DNA of 64,000 nucleotides from Rhynchopus sp. YZ270_cl-10 (GCA_964035575.1 OZ037885.1:1054001-1118000); one strand, 5' to 3'. Counted from the first letter of the stretch, positions 10,454 to 24,611 are shown. A program made the numbers and translations. Notes: generated by a model not told the origin, from the sequence alone.

Positions 10454-11253
10454 GTGTTTTCCTCTGGAAGAGGTTCTACTGTTGCGGGGGAGTTGGTCCT
10501 CCCACAGCCCATCCCCCATCCCCAGGCCCCTCTTCTTTCTTATGTTACCATCCTATCCTGAAGTGCGCTGTTCTCTCTGTGCACCCACTTTCCCTAGATA
10601 TTCTTTTTGCTCTTTGTGCCCCACTCTTTTGTACGTCTCAAATGATTGATGCCCCACCTCCTCTTTTTCATCTGTGAGCACCCTACCCCTCATGTTGTAC
10701 TTCCCATACAATTTCAAACCCCCTCATTTGGCTGCAGACACCCCTAACGAGGACACGCAGTGTGCTGAAGTTCATGACGTGAAGACAGGTACATTGGAGC
10801 ACTCCTTTGGAGATGAAGGTCGTGAGAGGTGGCGTACGGCAGGGTAACTGGAGGACCTCGGTAAGTCTGGCCTCACAGTTTCTCTCATGTCGCGAGAAGA
10901 CCCTCGAAAACTGAGAGGTCAAGACAGCTGCAGCGGCAGAACGGTGAAGCGTTTGCACTGTTAACTCCTTCTTTTGTTCATTCATTTGTGTTGGTGATGA
11001 GAAGAGCGTTTGGCCCTGTGGTTTTAAAATTGGTTTCGGATTTGTTTTTCACTCTTCCGGAGTGAACATTTGCTGTGCATGTGCCACCTGACAGCAACGT
11101 GGCCAACATCAGTCGATGGTTACCCCTTTTTGCAAATACAATAAAGATTCTCAAACCCCTGTTTTTCTATTTGACCAGAACCACACTGGGCAGCATGTGC
11201 CTCTTTGGTCAACACATCACACAGCACGCACCACTTACAGAGTGATCAACACC
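10454..11253. other. Spacer A'-B, unit 2
   Basis: Same content as 4908-5708, with the gene C relic near 10755-10815 and the AATAAA-containing segment near 11095-11145. Confidence 0.6.
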
Positions 11254-12366
11254 ATGATGTTCGTTTCAGCCGCGGTCGCCGCTTGCCTCAGTAGTATTGT
11301 GCAGGTATGTTTGGGCTCGTTCCACAGGCATCGTGTATCTCTTGTTTTGTGGAAACCGTTCCTTGATGGTTGGAGGTTTGCACACAGCACCTACTCCTTG
11401 CCTCCTGCAATAACCCTTCTTGTTGTTGTGTGCTTCAGGGATGAAGTCAAAGCCTCACAACATCGCCACCACACACACCACACACAGGTACCCATCGCAC
11501 CGCAAATCGAATGCTATAATATTTCCGTCCAGGATGGCACCGCGTGTGCTTCAGGAACACGGCAGCTGGAGTCGGACGAAGTCGCACAGTGCATGACTAT
11601 TATTTGCCCTCAGATAGATGTTTGGTCTATAGTAGGCTACGCTGTTCCGGGCTCGGCGGTAGTTGGTGAGGGATACATTGCAGGCTGTGGAACAAACACA
11701 TATTCCGGAGTTCCTGGTCAAACGCTTTGTGTTTCAGGCACACCAAAGCCCACACCAGCACCAGGACCAACACCAAAGCCCACACCAACACCAAAGGTCT
11801 GCTCTCGTATCTACATCAATGGTTCTTCTGCCGCCACGTGCGATGCAGGGTGGGAGGCGAGTTCAGAAGACGTGCATTCGTGCCTCCGCACTATTTGTCG
11901 TATGATGGAGCCTTGGTCCAAAGCAAAGTACGCAGATCCCGACATGATGGTGGTTGGCAATGGATACGATGCAACCTGTGGACCACTGCCTAAGGATGGT
12001 GGTCTTGGGGATTCGATTTGTGTTTCATCCGTGCCTATACCACCACCAACACCAACACCACTACCCACACCAACACCAAAGGTCTGCTCTCGTATCTACG
12101 TCAATTCTTCTTCTGCCGCCACGTGCAATGCAGGGTGGGAGGCGAGTTCAGAAGATGTGCATTCGTGCATGGACACTATTTGTAATATGATGGATGTTTG
12201 GGCGAAAGCAAAGTACGCAGATCCCGACATGATGGTGGTTGGTACAGGATACGACGCAACCTGTGGACCACTGCCTAAGAGTGGTGATGTTGGGGATTCG
12301 ATTTGTGTTGCATCCCCCATGCACGCAGCGAAGCCAGACACGCCTCTGGTCCGATTCCAGGGTTAA
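11254..12366 (+). CDS. Gene B, unit 2
   Basis: Exons 11254-11304 and 11488-12366 give 309 aa. The 183-bp intron is divisible by three and has no in-frame stop, unlike the 172-bp intron of unit 1, so a retained-intron transcript would still encode one continuous protein (370 aa). Leader MMFVSAAVAACLSSIVQ. Repeat 3 begins IYVNSSSAATC, against IYINGSSAATC in unit 1. Confidence 0.7.
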   Translation: MMFVSAAVAACLSSIVQVCLGSFHRHRVSLVLWKPFLDGWRFAHSTYSLPPAITLLVVVCFRDEVKASQHRHHTHHTQVPIAPQIECYNISVQDGTACASGTRQLESDEVAQCMTIICPQIDVWSIVGYAVPGSAVVGEGYIAGCGTNTYSGVPGQTLCVSGTPKPTPAPGPTPKPTPTPKVCSRIYINGSSAATCDAGWEASSEDVHSCLRTICRMMEPWSKAKYADPDMMVVGNGYDATCGPLPKDGGLGDSICVSSVPIPPPTPTPLPTPTPKVCSRIYVNSSSAATCNAGWEASSEDVHSCMDTICNMMDVWAKAKYADPDMMVVGTGYDATCGPLPKSGDVGDSICVASPMHAAKPDTPLVRFQG

Positions 12367-12402
12367 GCCCACCGTGACCAAAGAGAGGAAAATGATGTCA
12401 CG

Positions 12403-12441
<39 letters not shown>

Positions 12442-13445
12442 AAATGTAGTGGAGCGCATCCTTGGGTATCTGACGTGAAGAGAACGGTAGCAAGACAAAG
12501 AGAGAACTCATCATCAACAAGTGTTACGTTGCGTTTTAACGTATCCAATATTGCACAGCAATGCTTGCCGTGTTCGTACACGCACAATATTTTTATCACG
12601 GTGGTGTTCATGATTGCGTGCAGACAGTCGTCTGCAGCAAGAGGTTCGTACCTTAACAACAGAACAAGTGACGAACGCGCTTTTTATTTTATAGTGTTCA
12701 TTTATTTTCATATTTTTTCGCTCAATCAGAACGTTTTAGCACTGGTGGTGCGATGAAGAAAAAAGATTATTCTGGTCAGGGATTTGGCGTGTGAGGGTTA
12801 CTTTTTTGTAACCTGATTAGCAAAAATCGAAGAGAAAACAAGGGGGAGATCTCCTCCGAAGTTTCGTGTTTGCAGTTTCAACTTTCATTTGTTCGATACG
12901 CAACAACTGCACTCGGGACAGATAGGTGGAAGCAGCATGAGCCTGCAGCCCAGAGGTCTGCTTGTTGCCAACTTCACTTTGTTTTGCGAAGAGTCGTTCG
13001 CCGACTGTTGTTTGTTATTTTTTTAGCGTTCCGTTTTTGTTTGATTCAGTTGTGGCCAACGTCAGTCGATGTTTACCCCTTTTTGCAAATACAATAAACA
13101 TACGGACCGCCCGAAATATATTTCGGGCGAATTCAGGCGGATTTTTCGGGCGCGGGTCCCGAGCGCCCGAAATGTGCCCGAAATATATTTCAGGCGTTTA
13201 TAAGGGAATTTATACGTAATTCGGGCGAATTCGGGCACACAACCAGTTCACTGGAGCATCTTATGTGTGCTGGGAAGCATGCCACCAGTGTAAAAATCTT
13301 ACGCTTTATTTGAAAGATTGGCAACAAAATTTGTTCACAGAACCTGGACAACATGTCTCATTTCCTTCACAAACGCCACCCCACCCCTCTTCTTCCTGCC
13401 CTCCCCACACCTGTCCACAGAACAGAGTTACCCCCTCCCCTGAAC
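12367..13445. other. Spacer B-C, unit 2, with 37-base poly(A)
   Basis: As 6811-7864, with an added A37 run at 12403-12439 directly after GATGTCACG. Confidence 0.6.
12403..12439 (+). repeat. Poly(A) tract, A37, downstream of gene B
   Basis: Same place in unit 3 (17996-18032, A37), unit 4 (23583-23605, A23) and unit 5 (29102-29138, A37). Unit 1 has GAGAAAACAAATAATG here instead. Confidence 0.9.
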
Positions 13446-14561
13446 ATGGACATCACAGGACACTTCGAGTCTGCAAGCTGTGTGATAGAAGTGGACGGGA
13501 GCGCCACCCTTGCACAGGTGAAGGGGAAGCTTCTTGCGGAGCTTGGTATGCCACGTGCTCGGCATGTTGGTGTGCGGATGAGAGGCGGTGGCGACATCGG
13601 CGACGACGACTTGCGTATTTGTGACACGGAGATGGATGAGGGATGTGCCATTGAGCTGTACCGCACTGGTGCCAACATCACTCCTGGGTTGATACAGCGT
13701 GGTTGCACCCAAGTTTGTGATCAACCCAAAGACGTACCCTCGTTTACACTCTCACCGTGTGATAGGTATCTTGCAGTGATGGGGAGTTCGGGAGGTGTGC
13801 TCGTCATTCACACAGAAACACATGAGAGACTGTGCAGCTTCCCTGCACAGTACAGTTGTTTCCCAGCATTCTCACCTTGCAGTGAGTGGGTGTCATGCGT
13901 CAACAAGGAAACGCAGTGTGCTGAAGTTTATGACGTGAAGACAGGTGCATTGAAGCACTCCTTTGGAGATGAAGGTGATGAGAGGAAGACCACGGCATGG
14001 TCACCCTGTGGAACAAAGCTGTTGTCGTGGTGCAAGGGCAAGGGCTTGCAGGTGTGGGACATTGCAACAGGCGTTGTTGTGCATGAATGGGGCAACATTG
14101 AAGAGAGCGACTGCGTCATGGTTGTGACAGGCGACAAGGTGGCGACGTGTGGGGAGGACAACGACCTACTCACTGTCTGGGACTACACAACAGGGGTGGA
14201 GGTGCTTGTTCTTTCATGCCCTGATAGAGTTTTTTATGTGGCACTGTCACCAAACCAGCGTTTCATTGCAGCGTTTTGCGACTCTTGTGTGCGTGTCTGG
14301 AACATTGAAACAGGTGAACGTGTATTTGAAGACGTCTCAGAAAACAGCTGGGCTGACATCGCTATGTCCGACGACATTGTTGCTGCCTACTCCTACGAGG
14401 CATTGAGCGTGTGGTCCACCTCAACGGGGAAACAACTGTGGCACCGTGAATGTAAACGGGACAGGGATTCTTACGGTCTTGCCATCAGCAGCTGTGGTGG
14501 TGTACTGATGCGCAGCAGGGATGAAGGTATTGAGATTGTTGACATCTCACACCTGTCTTGA
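13446..14561 (+). CDS. Gene C, unit 2
   Basis: 371 aa, identical in protein sequence to the unit 1 copy; same upstream acceptor region. Confidence 0.8.
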   Translation: MDITGHFESASCVIEVDGSATLAQVKGKLLAELGMPRARHVGVRMRGGGDIGDDDLRICDTEMDEGCAIELYRTGANITPGLIQRGCTQVCDQPKDVPSFTLSPCDRYLAVMGSSGGVLVIHTETHERLCSFPAQYSCFPAFSPCSEWVSCVNKETQCAEVYDVKTGALKHSFGDEGDERKTTAWSPCGTKLLSWCKGKGLQVWDIATGVVVHEWGNIEESDCVMVVTGDKVATCGEDNDLLTVWDYTTGVEVLVLSCPDRVFYVALSPNQRFIAAFCDSCVRVWNIETGERVFEDVSENSWADIAMSDDIVAAYSYEALSVWSTSTGKQLWHRECKRDRDSYGLAISSCGGVLMRSRDEGIEIVDISHLS

Positions 14562-14860
14562 ACCCACTTCCGCAAATGAAAATATGCCATCCAATTTTGC
14601 TTCCCTTTCCTGCAGCTTGCCTTGGGTAACTCCGCGCGGGAAGATAGTAAAGACAGAATGATGTCTCAAATGGAGACCACACCGTTCCGCCGCACAACTT
14701 GGGAGTACCTCTAACCTATCTCTCTTGTTTTTGCAAATGACTCCTTGTGAGAACGATGTGTGCAATACGTTTATTTTTTCTGCAAGACTTCTTTTCTCTC
14801 TCCCTCCTCCCTCCTCCCTCTCCACCCTCCTACCAGATTACACATCCCACCCCCCTTAGC

Positions 14861-15233
14861 ATGCTTCACATAGACGAAGGTGTTCCTACAACTCTTGGCG
14901 AGGCTGATGCACAGCTCACCGCCACTATTCGGAAGGAGCTTGACCGGCAGCGTGAGAAGGACGCGGCGTACAGCGCACTTGTCGCACAACAGCGCCTTGA
15001 GCTGAACAGCGTTCTGAAGCAGGTTGGGAAGGCTACTTTGGAGGATAGACAGCGTGGTGTGAAGGACACGCTGAACGCGACACAACGGGAGAAGGTGAGC
15101 GCTGTGGTGTACAACCTTGACAGCACGACAGCGACCTCCGCCACACGCGAGCACATCTACGACGACAGCGAAGGCTCCACCCGCCACCTCGGGTTGATCG
15201 GCCCAGAGCACCCCGACTTCAAACACTGCACAT

Positions 15234-15250
<17 letters not shown>
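14861..15250 (+). CDS. Truncated gene D, junction unit 2/3
   Basis: 129 aa, identical to the copy at 9280, with the same CEGGR tail created at the junction. Confidence 0.6.
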
Positions 15251-16046
<796 letters not shown>

Positions 16047-16846
16047 GTGTTTTCCTCTGGAAGAGGTTCTACTGTTGCGGGGGAGTTGGTCCTCCCACAG
16101 CCCATCCCCCATCCCCAGGCCCCTCTTCTTTCTTATGTTACCATCCTATCCTGAAGTGCGCTGTTCTCTCTGTGCACCCACTTTCCCTAGATATTCTTTT
16201 TGCTCTTTGTGCCCCACTCTTTTGTACGTCTCAAATGATTGATGCCCCACCTCCTCTTTTTCATCTGTGAGCACCCTACCCCTCATGTTGTACTTCCCAT
16301 ACAATTTCAAACCCCCTCATTTGGCTGCAGACACCCCTAACGAGGACACGCAGTGTGCTGAAGTTCATGACGTGAAGACAGGTACATTGGAGCACTCCTT
16401 TGGAGATGAAGGTCGTGAGAGGTGGCGTACGGCAGGGTAACTGGAGGACCTCGGTAAGTCTGGCCTCACAGTTTCTCTCATGTCGCGAGAAGACCCTCGA
16501 AAACTGAGAGGTCAAGACAGCTGCAGCGGCAGAACGGTGAAGCGTTTGCACTGTTAACTCCTTCTTTTGTTCATTCATTTGTGTTGGTGATGAGAAGAGC
16601 GTTTGGCCCTGTGGTTTTAAAATTGGTTTCGGATTTGTTTTTCACTCTTCCGGAGTGAACATTTGCTGTGCATGTGCCACCTGACAGCAACGTGGCCAAC
16701 ATCAGTCGATGGTTACCCCTTTTTGCAAATACAATAAAGATTCTCAAACCCCTGTTTTTCTATTTGACCAGAACCACACTGGGCAGCATGTGCCTCTTTG
16801 GTCAACACATCACACAGCACGCACCACTTACAGAGTGATCAACACC

Positions 16847-17959
16847 ATGATGTTCGTTTCAGCCGCGGTCGCCGCTTGCCTCAGTAGTATTGTGCAGGTA
16901 TGTTTGGGCTCGTTCCACAGGCATCGTGTATCTCTTGTTTTGTGGAAACCGTTCCTTGATGGTTGGAGGTTTGCACACAGCACCTACTCCTTGCCTCCTG
17001 CAATAACCCTTCTTGTTGTTGTGTGCTTCAGGGATGAAGTCAAAGCCTCACAACATCGCCACCACACACACCACACACAGGTACCCATCGCACCGCAAAT
17101 CGAATGCTATAATATTTCCGTCCAGGATGGCACCGCGTGTGCTTCAGGAACACGGCAGCTGGAGTCGGACGAAGTCGCACAGTGCATGACTATTATTTGC
17201 CCTCAGATAGATGTTTGGTCTATAGTAGGCTACGCTGTTCCGGGCTCGGCGGTAGTTGGTGAGGGATACATTGCAGGCTGTGGAACAAACACATATTCCG
17301 GAGTTCCTGGTCAAACGCTTTGTGTTTCAGGCACACCAAAGCCCACACCAGCACCAGGACCAACACCAAAGCCCACACCAACACCAAAGGTCTGCTCTCG
17401 TATCTACATCAATGGTTCTTCTGCCGCCACGTGCGATGCAGGGTGGGAGGCGAGTTCAGAAGACGTGCATTCGTGCCTCCGCACTATTTGTCGTATGATG
17501 GAGCCTTGGTCCAAAGCAAAGTACGCAGATCCCGACATGATGGTGGTTGGCAATGGATACGATGCAACCTGTGGACCACTGCCTAAGGATGGTGGTCTTG
17601 GGGATTCGATTTGTGTTTCATCCGTGCCTATACCACCACCAACACCAACACCACTACCCACACCAACACCAAAGGTCTGCTCTCGTATCTACGTCAATTC
17701 TTCTTCTGCCGCCACGTGCAATGCAGGGTGGGAGGCGAGTTCAGAAGATGTGCATTCGTGCATGGACACTATTTGTAATATGATGGATGTTTGGGCGAAA
17801 GCAAAGTACGCAGATCCCGACATGATGGTGGTTGGTACAGGATACGACGCAACCTGTGGACCACTGCCTAAGAGTGGTGATGTTGGGGATTCGATTTGTG
17901 TTGCATCCCCCATGCACGCAGCGAAGCCAGACACGCCTCTGGTCCGATTCCAGGGTTAA
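16847..17959 (+). CDS. Gene B, unit 3
   Basis: Exons 16847-16897 and 17081-17959; protein identical to unit 2. An A37 tract follows. Confidence 0.7.
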   Translation: MMFVSAAVAACLSSIVQVCLGSFHRHRVSLVLWKPFLDGWRFAHSTYSLPPAITLLVVVCFRDEVKASQHRHHTHHTQVPIAPQIECYNISVQDGTACASGTRQLESDEVAQCMTIICPQIDVWSIVGYAVPGSAVVGEGYIAGCGTNTYSGVPGQTLCVSGTPKPTPAPGPTPKPTPTPKVCSRIYINGSSAATCDAGWEASSEDVHSCLRTICRMMEPWSKAKYADPDMMVVGNGYDATCGPLPKDGGLGDSICVSSVPIPPPTPTPLPTPTPKVCSRIYVNSSSAATCNAGWEASSEDVHSCMDTICNMMDVWAKAKYADPDMMVVGTGYDATCGPLPKSGDVGDSICVASPMHAAKPDTPLVRFQG

Positions 17960-17995
17960 GCCCACCGTGACCAAAGAGAGGAAAATGATGTCACG

Positions 17996-18034
<39 letters not shown>

Positions 18035-19038
18035 AAATGTAGTGGAGCGCATCCTTGGGTATCTGACGTGAAGAGAACGGTAGCAAGACAAAGAGAGAAC
18101 TCATCATCAACAAGTGTTACGTTGCGTTTTAACGTATCCAATATTGCACAGCAATGCTTGCCGTGTTCGTACACGCACAATATTTTTATCACGGTGGTGT
18201 TCATGATTGCGTGCAGACAGTCGTCTGCAGCAAGAGGTTCGTACCTTAACAACAGAACAAGTGACGAACGCGCTTTTTATTTTATAGTGTTCATTTATTT
18301 TCATATTTTTTCGCTCAATCAGAACGTTTTAGCACTGGTGGTGCGATGAAGAAAAAAGATTATTCTGGTCAGGGATTTGGCGTGTGAGGGTTACTTTTTT
18401 GTAACCTGATTAGCAAAAATCGAAGAGAAAACAAGGGGGAGATCTCCTCCGAAGTTTCGTGTTTGCAGTTTCAACTTTCATTTGTTCGATACGCAACAAC
18501 TGCACTCGGGACAGATAGGTGGAAGCAGCATGAGCCTGCAGCCCAGAGGTCTGCTTGTTGCCAACTTCACTTTGTTTTGCGAAGAGTCGTTCGCCGACTG
18601 TTGTTTGTTATTTTTTTAGCGTTCCGTTTTTGTTTGATTCAGTTGTGGCCAACGTCAGTCGATGTTTACCCCTTTTTGCAAATACAATAAACATACGGAC
18701 CGCCCGAAATATATTTCGGGCGAATTCAGGCGGATTTTTCGGGCGCGGGTCCCGAGCGCCCGAAATGTGCCCGAAATATATTTCAGGCGTTTATAAGGGA
18801 ATTTATACGTAATTCGGGCGAATTCGGGCACACAACCAGTTCACTGGAGCATCTTATGTGTGCTGGGAAGCATGCCACCAGTGTAAAAATCTTACGCTTT
18901 ATTTGAAAGATTGGCAACAAAATTTGTTCACAGAACCTGGACAACATGTCTCATTTCCTTCACAAACGCCACCCCACCCCTCTTCTTCCTGCCCTCCCCA
19001 CACCTGTCCACAGAACAGAGTTACCCCCTCCCCTGAAC

Positions 19039-20154
19039 ATGGACATCACAGGACACTTCGAGTCTGCAAGCTGTGTGATAGAAGTGGACGGGAGCGCCAC
19101 CCTTGCACAGGTGAAGGGGAAGCTTCTTGCGGAGCTTGGTATGCCACGTGCTCGGCATGTTGGTGTGCGGATGAGAGGCGGTGGCGACATCGGCGACGAC
19201 GACTTGCGTATTTGTGACACGGAGATGGATGAGGGATGTGCCATTGAGCTGTACCGCACTGGTGCCAACATCACTCCTGGGTTGATACAGCGTGGTTGCA
19301 CCCAAGTTTGTGATCAACCCAAAGACGTACCCTCGTTTACACTCTCACCGTGTGATAGGTATCTTGCAGTGATGGGGAGTTCGGGAGGTGTGCTCGTCAT
19401 TCACACAGAAACACATGAGAGACTGTGCAGCTTCCCTGCACAGTACAGTTGTTTCCCAGCATTCTCACCTTGCAGTGAGTGGGTGTCATGCGTCAACAAG
19501 GAAACGCAGTGTGCTGAAGTTTATGACGTGAAGACAGGTGCATTGAAGCACTCCTTTGGAGATGAAGGTGATGAGAGGAAGACCACGGCATGGTCACCCT
19601 GTGGAACAAAGCTGTTGTCGTGGTGCAAGGGCAAGGGCTTGCAGGTGTGGGACATTGCAACAGGCGTTGTTGTGCATGAATGGGGCAACATTGAAGAGAG
19701 CGACTGCGTCATGGTTGTGACAGGCGACAAGGTGGCGACGTGTGGGGAGGACAACGACCTACTCACTGTCTGGGACTACACAACAGGGGTGGAGGTGCTT
19801 GTTCTTTCATGCCCTGATAGAGTTTTTTATGTGGCACTGTCACCAAACCAGCGTTTCATTGCAGCGTTTTGCGACTCTTGTGTGCGTGTCTGGAACATTG
19901 AAACAGGTGAACGTGTATTTGAAGACGTCTCAGAAAACAGCTGGGCTGACATCGCTATGTCCGACGACATTGTTGCTGCCTACTCCTACGAGGCATTGAG
20001 CGTGTGGTCCACCTCAACGGGGAAACAACTGTGGCACCGTGAATGTAAACGGGACAGGGATTCTTACGGTCTTGCCATCAGCAGCTGTGGTGGTGTACTG
20101 ATGCGCAGCAGGGATGAAGGTATTGAGATTGTTGACATCTCACACCTGTCTTGA
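19039..20154 (+). CDS. Gene C, unit 3
   Basis: 371 aa, protein identical to units 1 and 2. Confidence 0.8.
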   Translation: MDITGHFESASCVIEVDGSATLAQVKGKLLAELGMPRARHVGVRMRGGGDIGDDDLRICDTEMDEGCAIELYRTGANITPGLIQRGCTQVCDQPKDVPSFTLSPCDRYLAVMGSSGGVLVIHTETHERLCSFPAQYSCFPAFSPCSEWVSCVNKETQCAEVYDVKTGALKHSFGDEGDERKTTAWSPCGTKLLSWCKGKGLQVWDIATGVVVHEWGNIEESDCVMVVTGDKVATCGEDNDLLTVWDYTTGVEVLVLSCPDRVFYVALSPNQRFIAAFCDSCVRVWNIETGERVFEDVSENSWADIAMSDDIVAAYSYEALSVWSTSTGKQLWHRECKRDRDSYGLAISSCGGVLMRSRDEGIEIVDISHLS

Positions 20155-20453
20155 ACCCACTTCCGCAAATGAAAATATGCCATCCAATTTTGCTTCCCTT
20201 TCCTGCAGCTTGCCTTGGGTAACTCCGCGCGGGAAGATAGTAAAGACAGAATGATGTCTCAAATGGAGACCACACCGTTCCGCCGCACAACTTGGGAGTA
20301 CCTCTAACCTATCTCTCTTGTTTTTGCAAATGACTCCTTGTGAGAACGATGTGTGCAATACGTTTATTTTTTCTGCAAGACTTCTTTTCTCTCTCCCTCC
20401 TCCCTCCTCCCTCTCCACCCTCCTACCAGATTACACATCCCACCCCCCTTAGC

Positions 20454-20826
20454 ATGCTTCACATAGACGAAGGTGTTCCTACAACTCTTGGCGAGGCTGA
20501 TGCACAGCTCACCGCCACTATTCGGAAGGAGCTTGACCGGCAGCGTGAGAAGGACGCGGCGTACAGCGCACTTGTCGCACAACAGCGCCTTGAGCTGAAC
20601 AGCGTTCTGAAGCAGGTTGGGAAGGCTACTTTGGAGGATAGACAGCGTGGTGTGAAGGACACGCTGAACGCGACACAACGGGAGAAGGTGAGCGCTGTGG
20701 TGTACAACCTTGACAGCACGACAGCGACCTCCGCCACACGCGAGCACATCTACGACGACAGCGAAGGCTCCACCCGCCACCTCGGGTTGATCGGCCCAGA
20801 GCACCCCGACTTCAAACACTGCACAT

Positions 20827-20843
<17 letters not shown>
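20454..20843 (+). CDS. Truncated gene D, junction unit 3/4
   Basis: 129 aa, identical to the other junction copies. Confidence 0.6.
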
Positions 20844-21633
<790 letters not shown>

Positions 21634-22433
21634 GTGTTTTCCTCTGGAAGAGGTTCTACTGTTGCGGGGGAGTTGGTCCTCCCACAGCCCATCCCCCATC
21701 CCCAGGCCCCTCTTCTTTCTTATGTTACCATCCTATCCTGAAGTGCGCTGTTCTCTCTGTGCACCCACTTTCCCTAGATATTCTTTTTGCTCTTTGTGCC
21801 CCACTCTTTTGTACGTCTCAAATGATTGATGCCCCACCTCCTCTTTTTCATCTGTGAGCACCCTACCCCTCATGTTGTACTTCCCATACAATTTCAAACC
21901 CCCTCATTTGGCTGCAGACACCCCTAACGAGGACACGCAGTGTGCTGAAGTTCATGACGTGAAGACAGGTACATTGGAGCACTCCTTTGGAGATGAAGGT
22001 CGTGAGAGGTGGCGTACGGCAGGGTAACTGGAGGACCTCGGTAAGTCTGGCCTCACAGTTTCTCTCATGTCGCGAGAAGACCCTCGAAAACTGAGAGGTC
22101 AAGACAGCTGCAGCGGCAGAACGGTGAAGCGTTTGCACTGTTAACTCCTTCTTTTGTTCATTCATTTGTGTTGGTGATGAGAAGAGCGTTTGGCCCTGTG
22201 GTTTTAAAATTGGTTTCGGATTTGTTTTTCACTCTTCCGGAGTGAACATTTGCTGTGCATGTGCCACCTGACAGCAACGTGGCCAACATCAGTCGATGGT
22301 TACCCCTTTTTGCAAATACAATAAAGATTCTCAAACCCCTGTTTTTCTATTTGACCAGAACCACACTGGGCAGCATGTGCCTCTTTGGTCAACACATCAC
22401 ACAGCACGCACCACTTACAGAGTGATCAACACC

Positions 22434-23546
22434 ATGATGTTCGTTTCAGCCGCGGTCGCCGCTTGCCTCAGTAGTATTGTGCAGGTATGTTTGGGCTCGT
22501 TCCACAGGCATCGTGTATCTCTTGTTTTGTGGAAACCGTTCCTTGATGGTTGGAGGTTTGCACACAGCACCTACTCCTTGCCTCCTGCAATAACCCTTCT
22601 TGTTGTTGTGTGCTTCAGGGATGAAGTCAAAGCCTCACAACATCGCCACCACACACACCACACACAGGTACCCATCGCACCGCAAATCGAATGCTATAAT
22701 ATTTCCGTCCAGGATGGCACCGCGTGTGCTTCAGGAACACGGCAGCTGGAGTCGGACGAAGTCGCACAGTGCATGACTATTATTTGCCCTCAGATAGATG
22801 TTTGGTCTATAGTAGGCTACGCTGTTCCGGGCTCGGCGGTAGTTGGTGAGGGATACATTGCAGGCTGTGGAACAAACACATATTCCGGAGTTCCTGGTCA
22901 AACGCTTTGTGTTTCAGGCACACCAAAGCCCACACCAGCACCAGGACCAACACCAAAGCCCACACCAACACCAAAGGTCTGCTCTCGTATCTACATCAAT
23001 GGTTCTTCTGCCGCCACGTGCGATGCAGGGTGGGAGGCGAGTTCAGAAGACGTGCATTCGTGCCTCCGCACTATTTGTCGTATGATGGAGCCTTGGTCCA
23101 AAGCAAAGTACGCAGATCCCGACATGATGGTGGTTGGCAATGGATACGATGCAACCTGTGGACCACTGCCTAAGGATGGTGGTCTTGGGGATTCGATTTG
23201 TGTTTCATCCGTGCCTATACCACCACCAACACCAACACCACTACCCACACCAACACCAAAGGTCTGCTCTCGTATCTACGTCAATTCTTCTTCTGCCGCC
23301 ACGTGCAATGCAGGGTGGGAGGCGAGTTCAGAAGATGTGCATTCGTGCATGGACACTATTTGTAATATGATGGATGTTTGGGCGAAAGCAAAGTACGCAG
23401 ATCCCGACATGATGGTGGTTGGTACAGGATACGACGCAACCTGTGGACCACTGCCTAAGAGTGGTGATGTTGGGGATTCGATTTGTGTTGCATCCCCCAT
23501 GCACGCAGCGAAGCCAGACACGCCTCTGGTCCGATTCCAGGGTTAA
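22434..23546 (+). CDS. Gene B, unit 4
   Basis: Exons 22434-22484 and 22668-23546; protein identical to unit 2. The downstream poly(A) is shorter here (A23). Confidence 0.7.
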   Translation: MMFVSAAVAACLSSIVQVCLGSFHRHRVSLVLWKPFLDGWRFAHSTYSLPPAITLLVVVCFRDEVKASQHRHHTHHTQVPIAPQIECYNISVQDGTACASGTRQLESDEVAQCMTIICPQIDVWSIVGYAVPGSAVVGEGYIAGCGTNTYSGVPGQTLCVSGTPKPTPAPGPTPKPTPTPKVCSRIYINGSSAATCDAGWEASSEDVHSCLRTICRMMEPWSKAKYADPDMMVVGNGYDATCGPLPKDGGLGDSICVSSVPIPPPTPTPLPTPTPKVCSRIYVNSSSAATCNAGWEASSEDVHSCMDTICNMMDVWAKAKYADPDMMVVGTGYDATCGPLPKSGDVGDSICVASPMHAAKPDTPLVRFQG

Positions 23547-24611
23547 GCCCACCGTGACCAAAGAGAGGAAAATGATGTCACGAAAAAAAAAAAAAAAAAA
23601 AAAAATGAAATGTAGTGGAGCGCATCCTTGGGTATCTGACGTGAAGAGAACGGTAGCAAGACAAAGAGAGAACTCATCATCAACAAGTGTTACGTTGCGT
23701 TTTAACGTATCCAATATTGCACAGCAATGCTTGCCGTGTTCGTACACGCACAATATTTTTATCACGGTGGTGTTCATGATTGCGTGCAGACAGTCGTCTG
23801 CAGCAAGAGGTTCGTACCTTAACAACAGAACAAGTGACGAACGCGCTTTTTATTTTATAGTGTTCATTTATTTTCATATTTTTTCGCTCAATCAGAACGT
23901 TTTAGCACTGGTGGTGCGATGAAGAAAAAAGATTATTCTGGTCAGGGATTTGGCGTGTGAGGGTTACTTTTTTGTAACCTGATTAGCAAAAATCGAAGAG
24001 AAAACAAGGGGGAGATCTCCTCCGAAGTTTCGTGTTTGCAGTTTCAACTTTCATTTGTTCGATACGCAACAACTGCACTCGGGACAGATAGGTGGAAGCA
24101 GCATGAGCCTGCAGCCCAGAGGTCTGCTTGTTGCCAACTTCACTTTGTTTTGCGAAGAGTCGTTCGCCGACTGTTGTTTGTTATTTTTTTAGCGTTCCGT
24201 TTTTGTTTGATTCAGTTGTGGCCAACGTCAGTCGATGTTTACCCCTTTTTGCAAATACAATAAACATACGGACCGCCCGAAATATATTTCGGGCGAATTC
24301 AGGCGGATTTTTCGGGCGCGGGTCCCGAGCGCCCGAAATGTGCCCGAAATATATTTCAGGCGTTTATAAGGGAATTTATACGTAATTCGGGCGAATTCGG
24401 GCACACAACCAGTTCACTGGAGCATCTTATGTGTGCTGGGAAGCATGCCACCAGTGTAAAAATCTTACGCTTTATTTGAAAGATTGGCAACAAAATTTGT
24501 TCACAGAACCTGGACAACATGTCTCATTTCCTTCACAAACGCCACCCCACCCCTCTTCTTCCTGCCCTCCCCACACCTGTCCACAGAACAGAGTTACCCC
24601 CTCCCCTGAAC

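Noticed and set aside
11891-11894. Possible second intron in gene B at internal GT...AG pairs
   Set aside because: The frame is open and repeat homology is continuous across all three repeats, so no further intron is needed.
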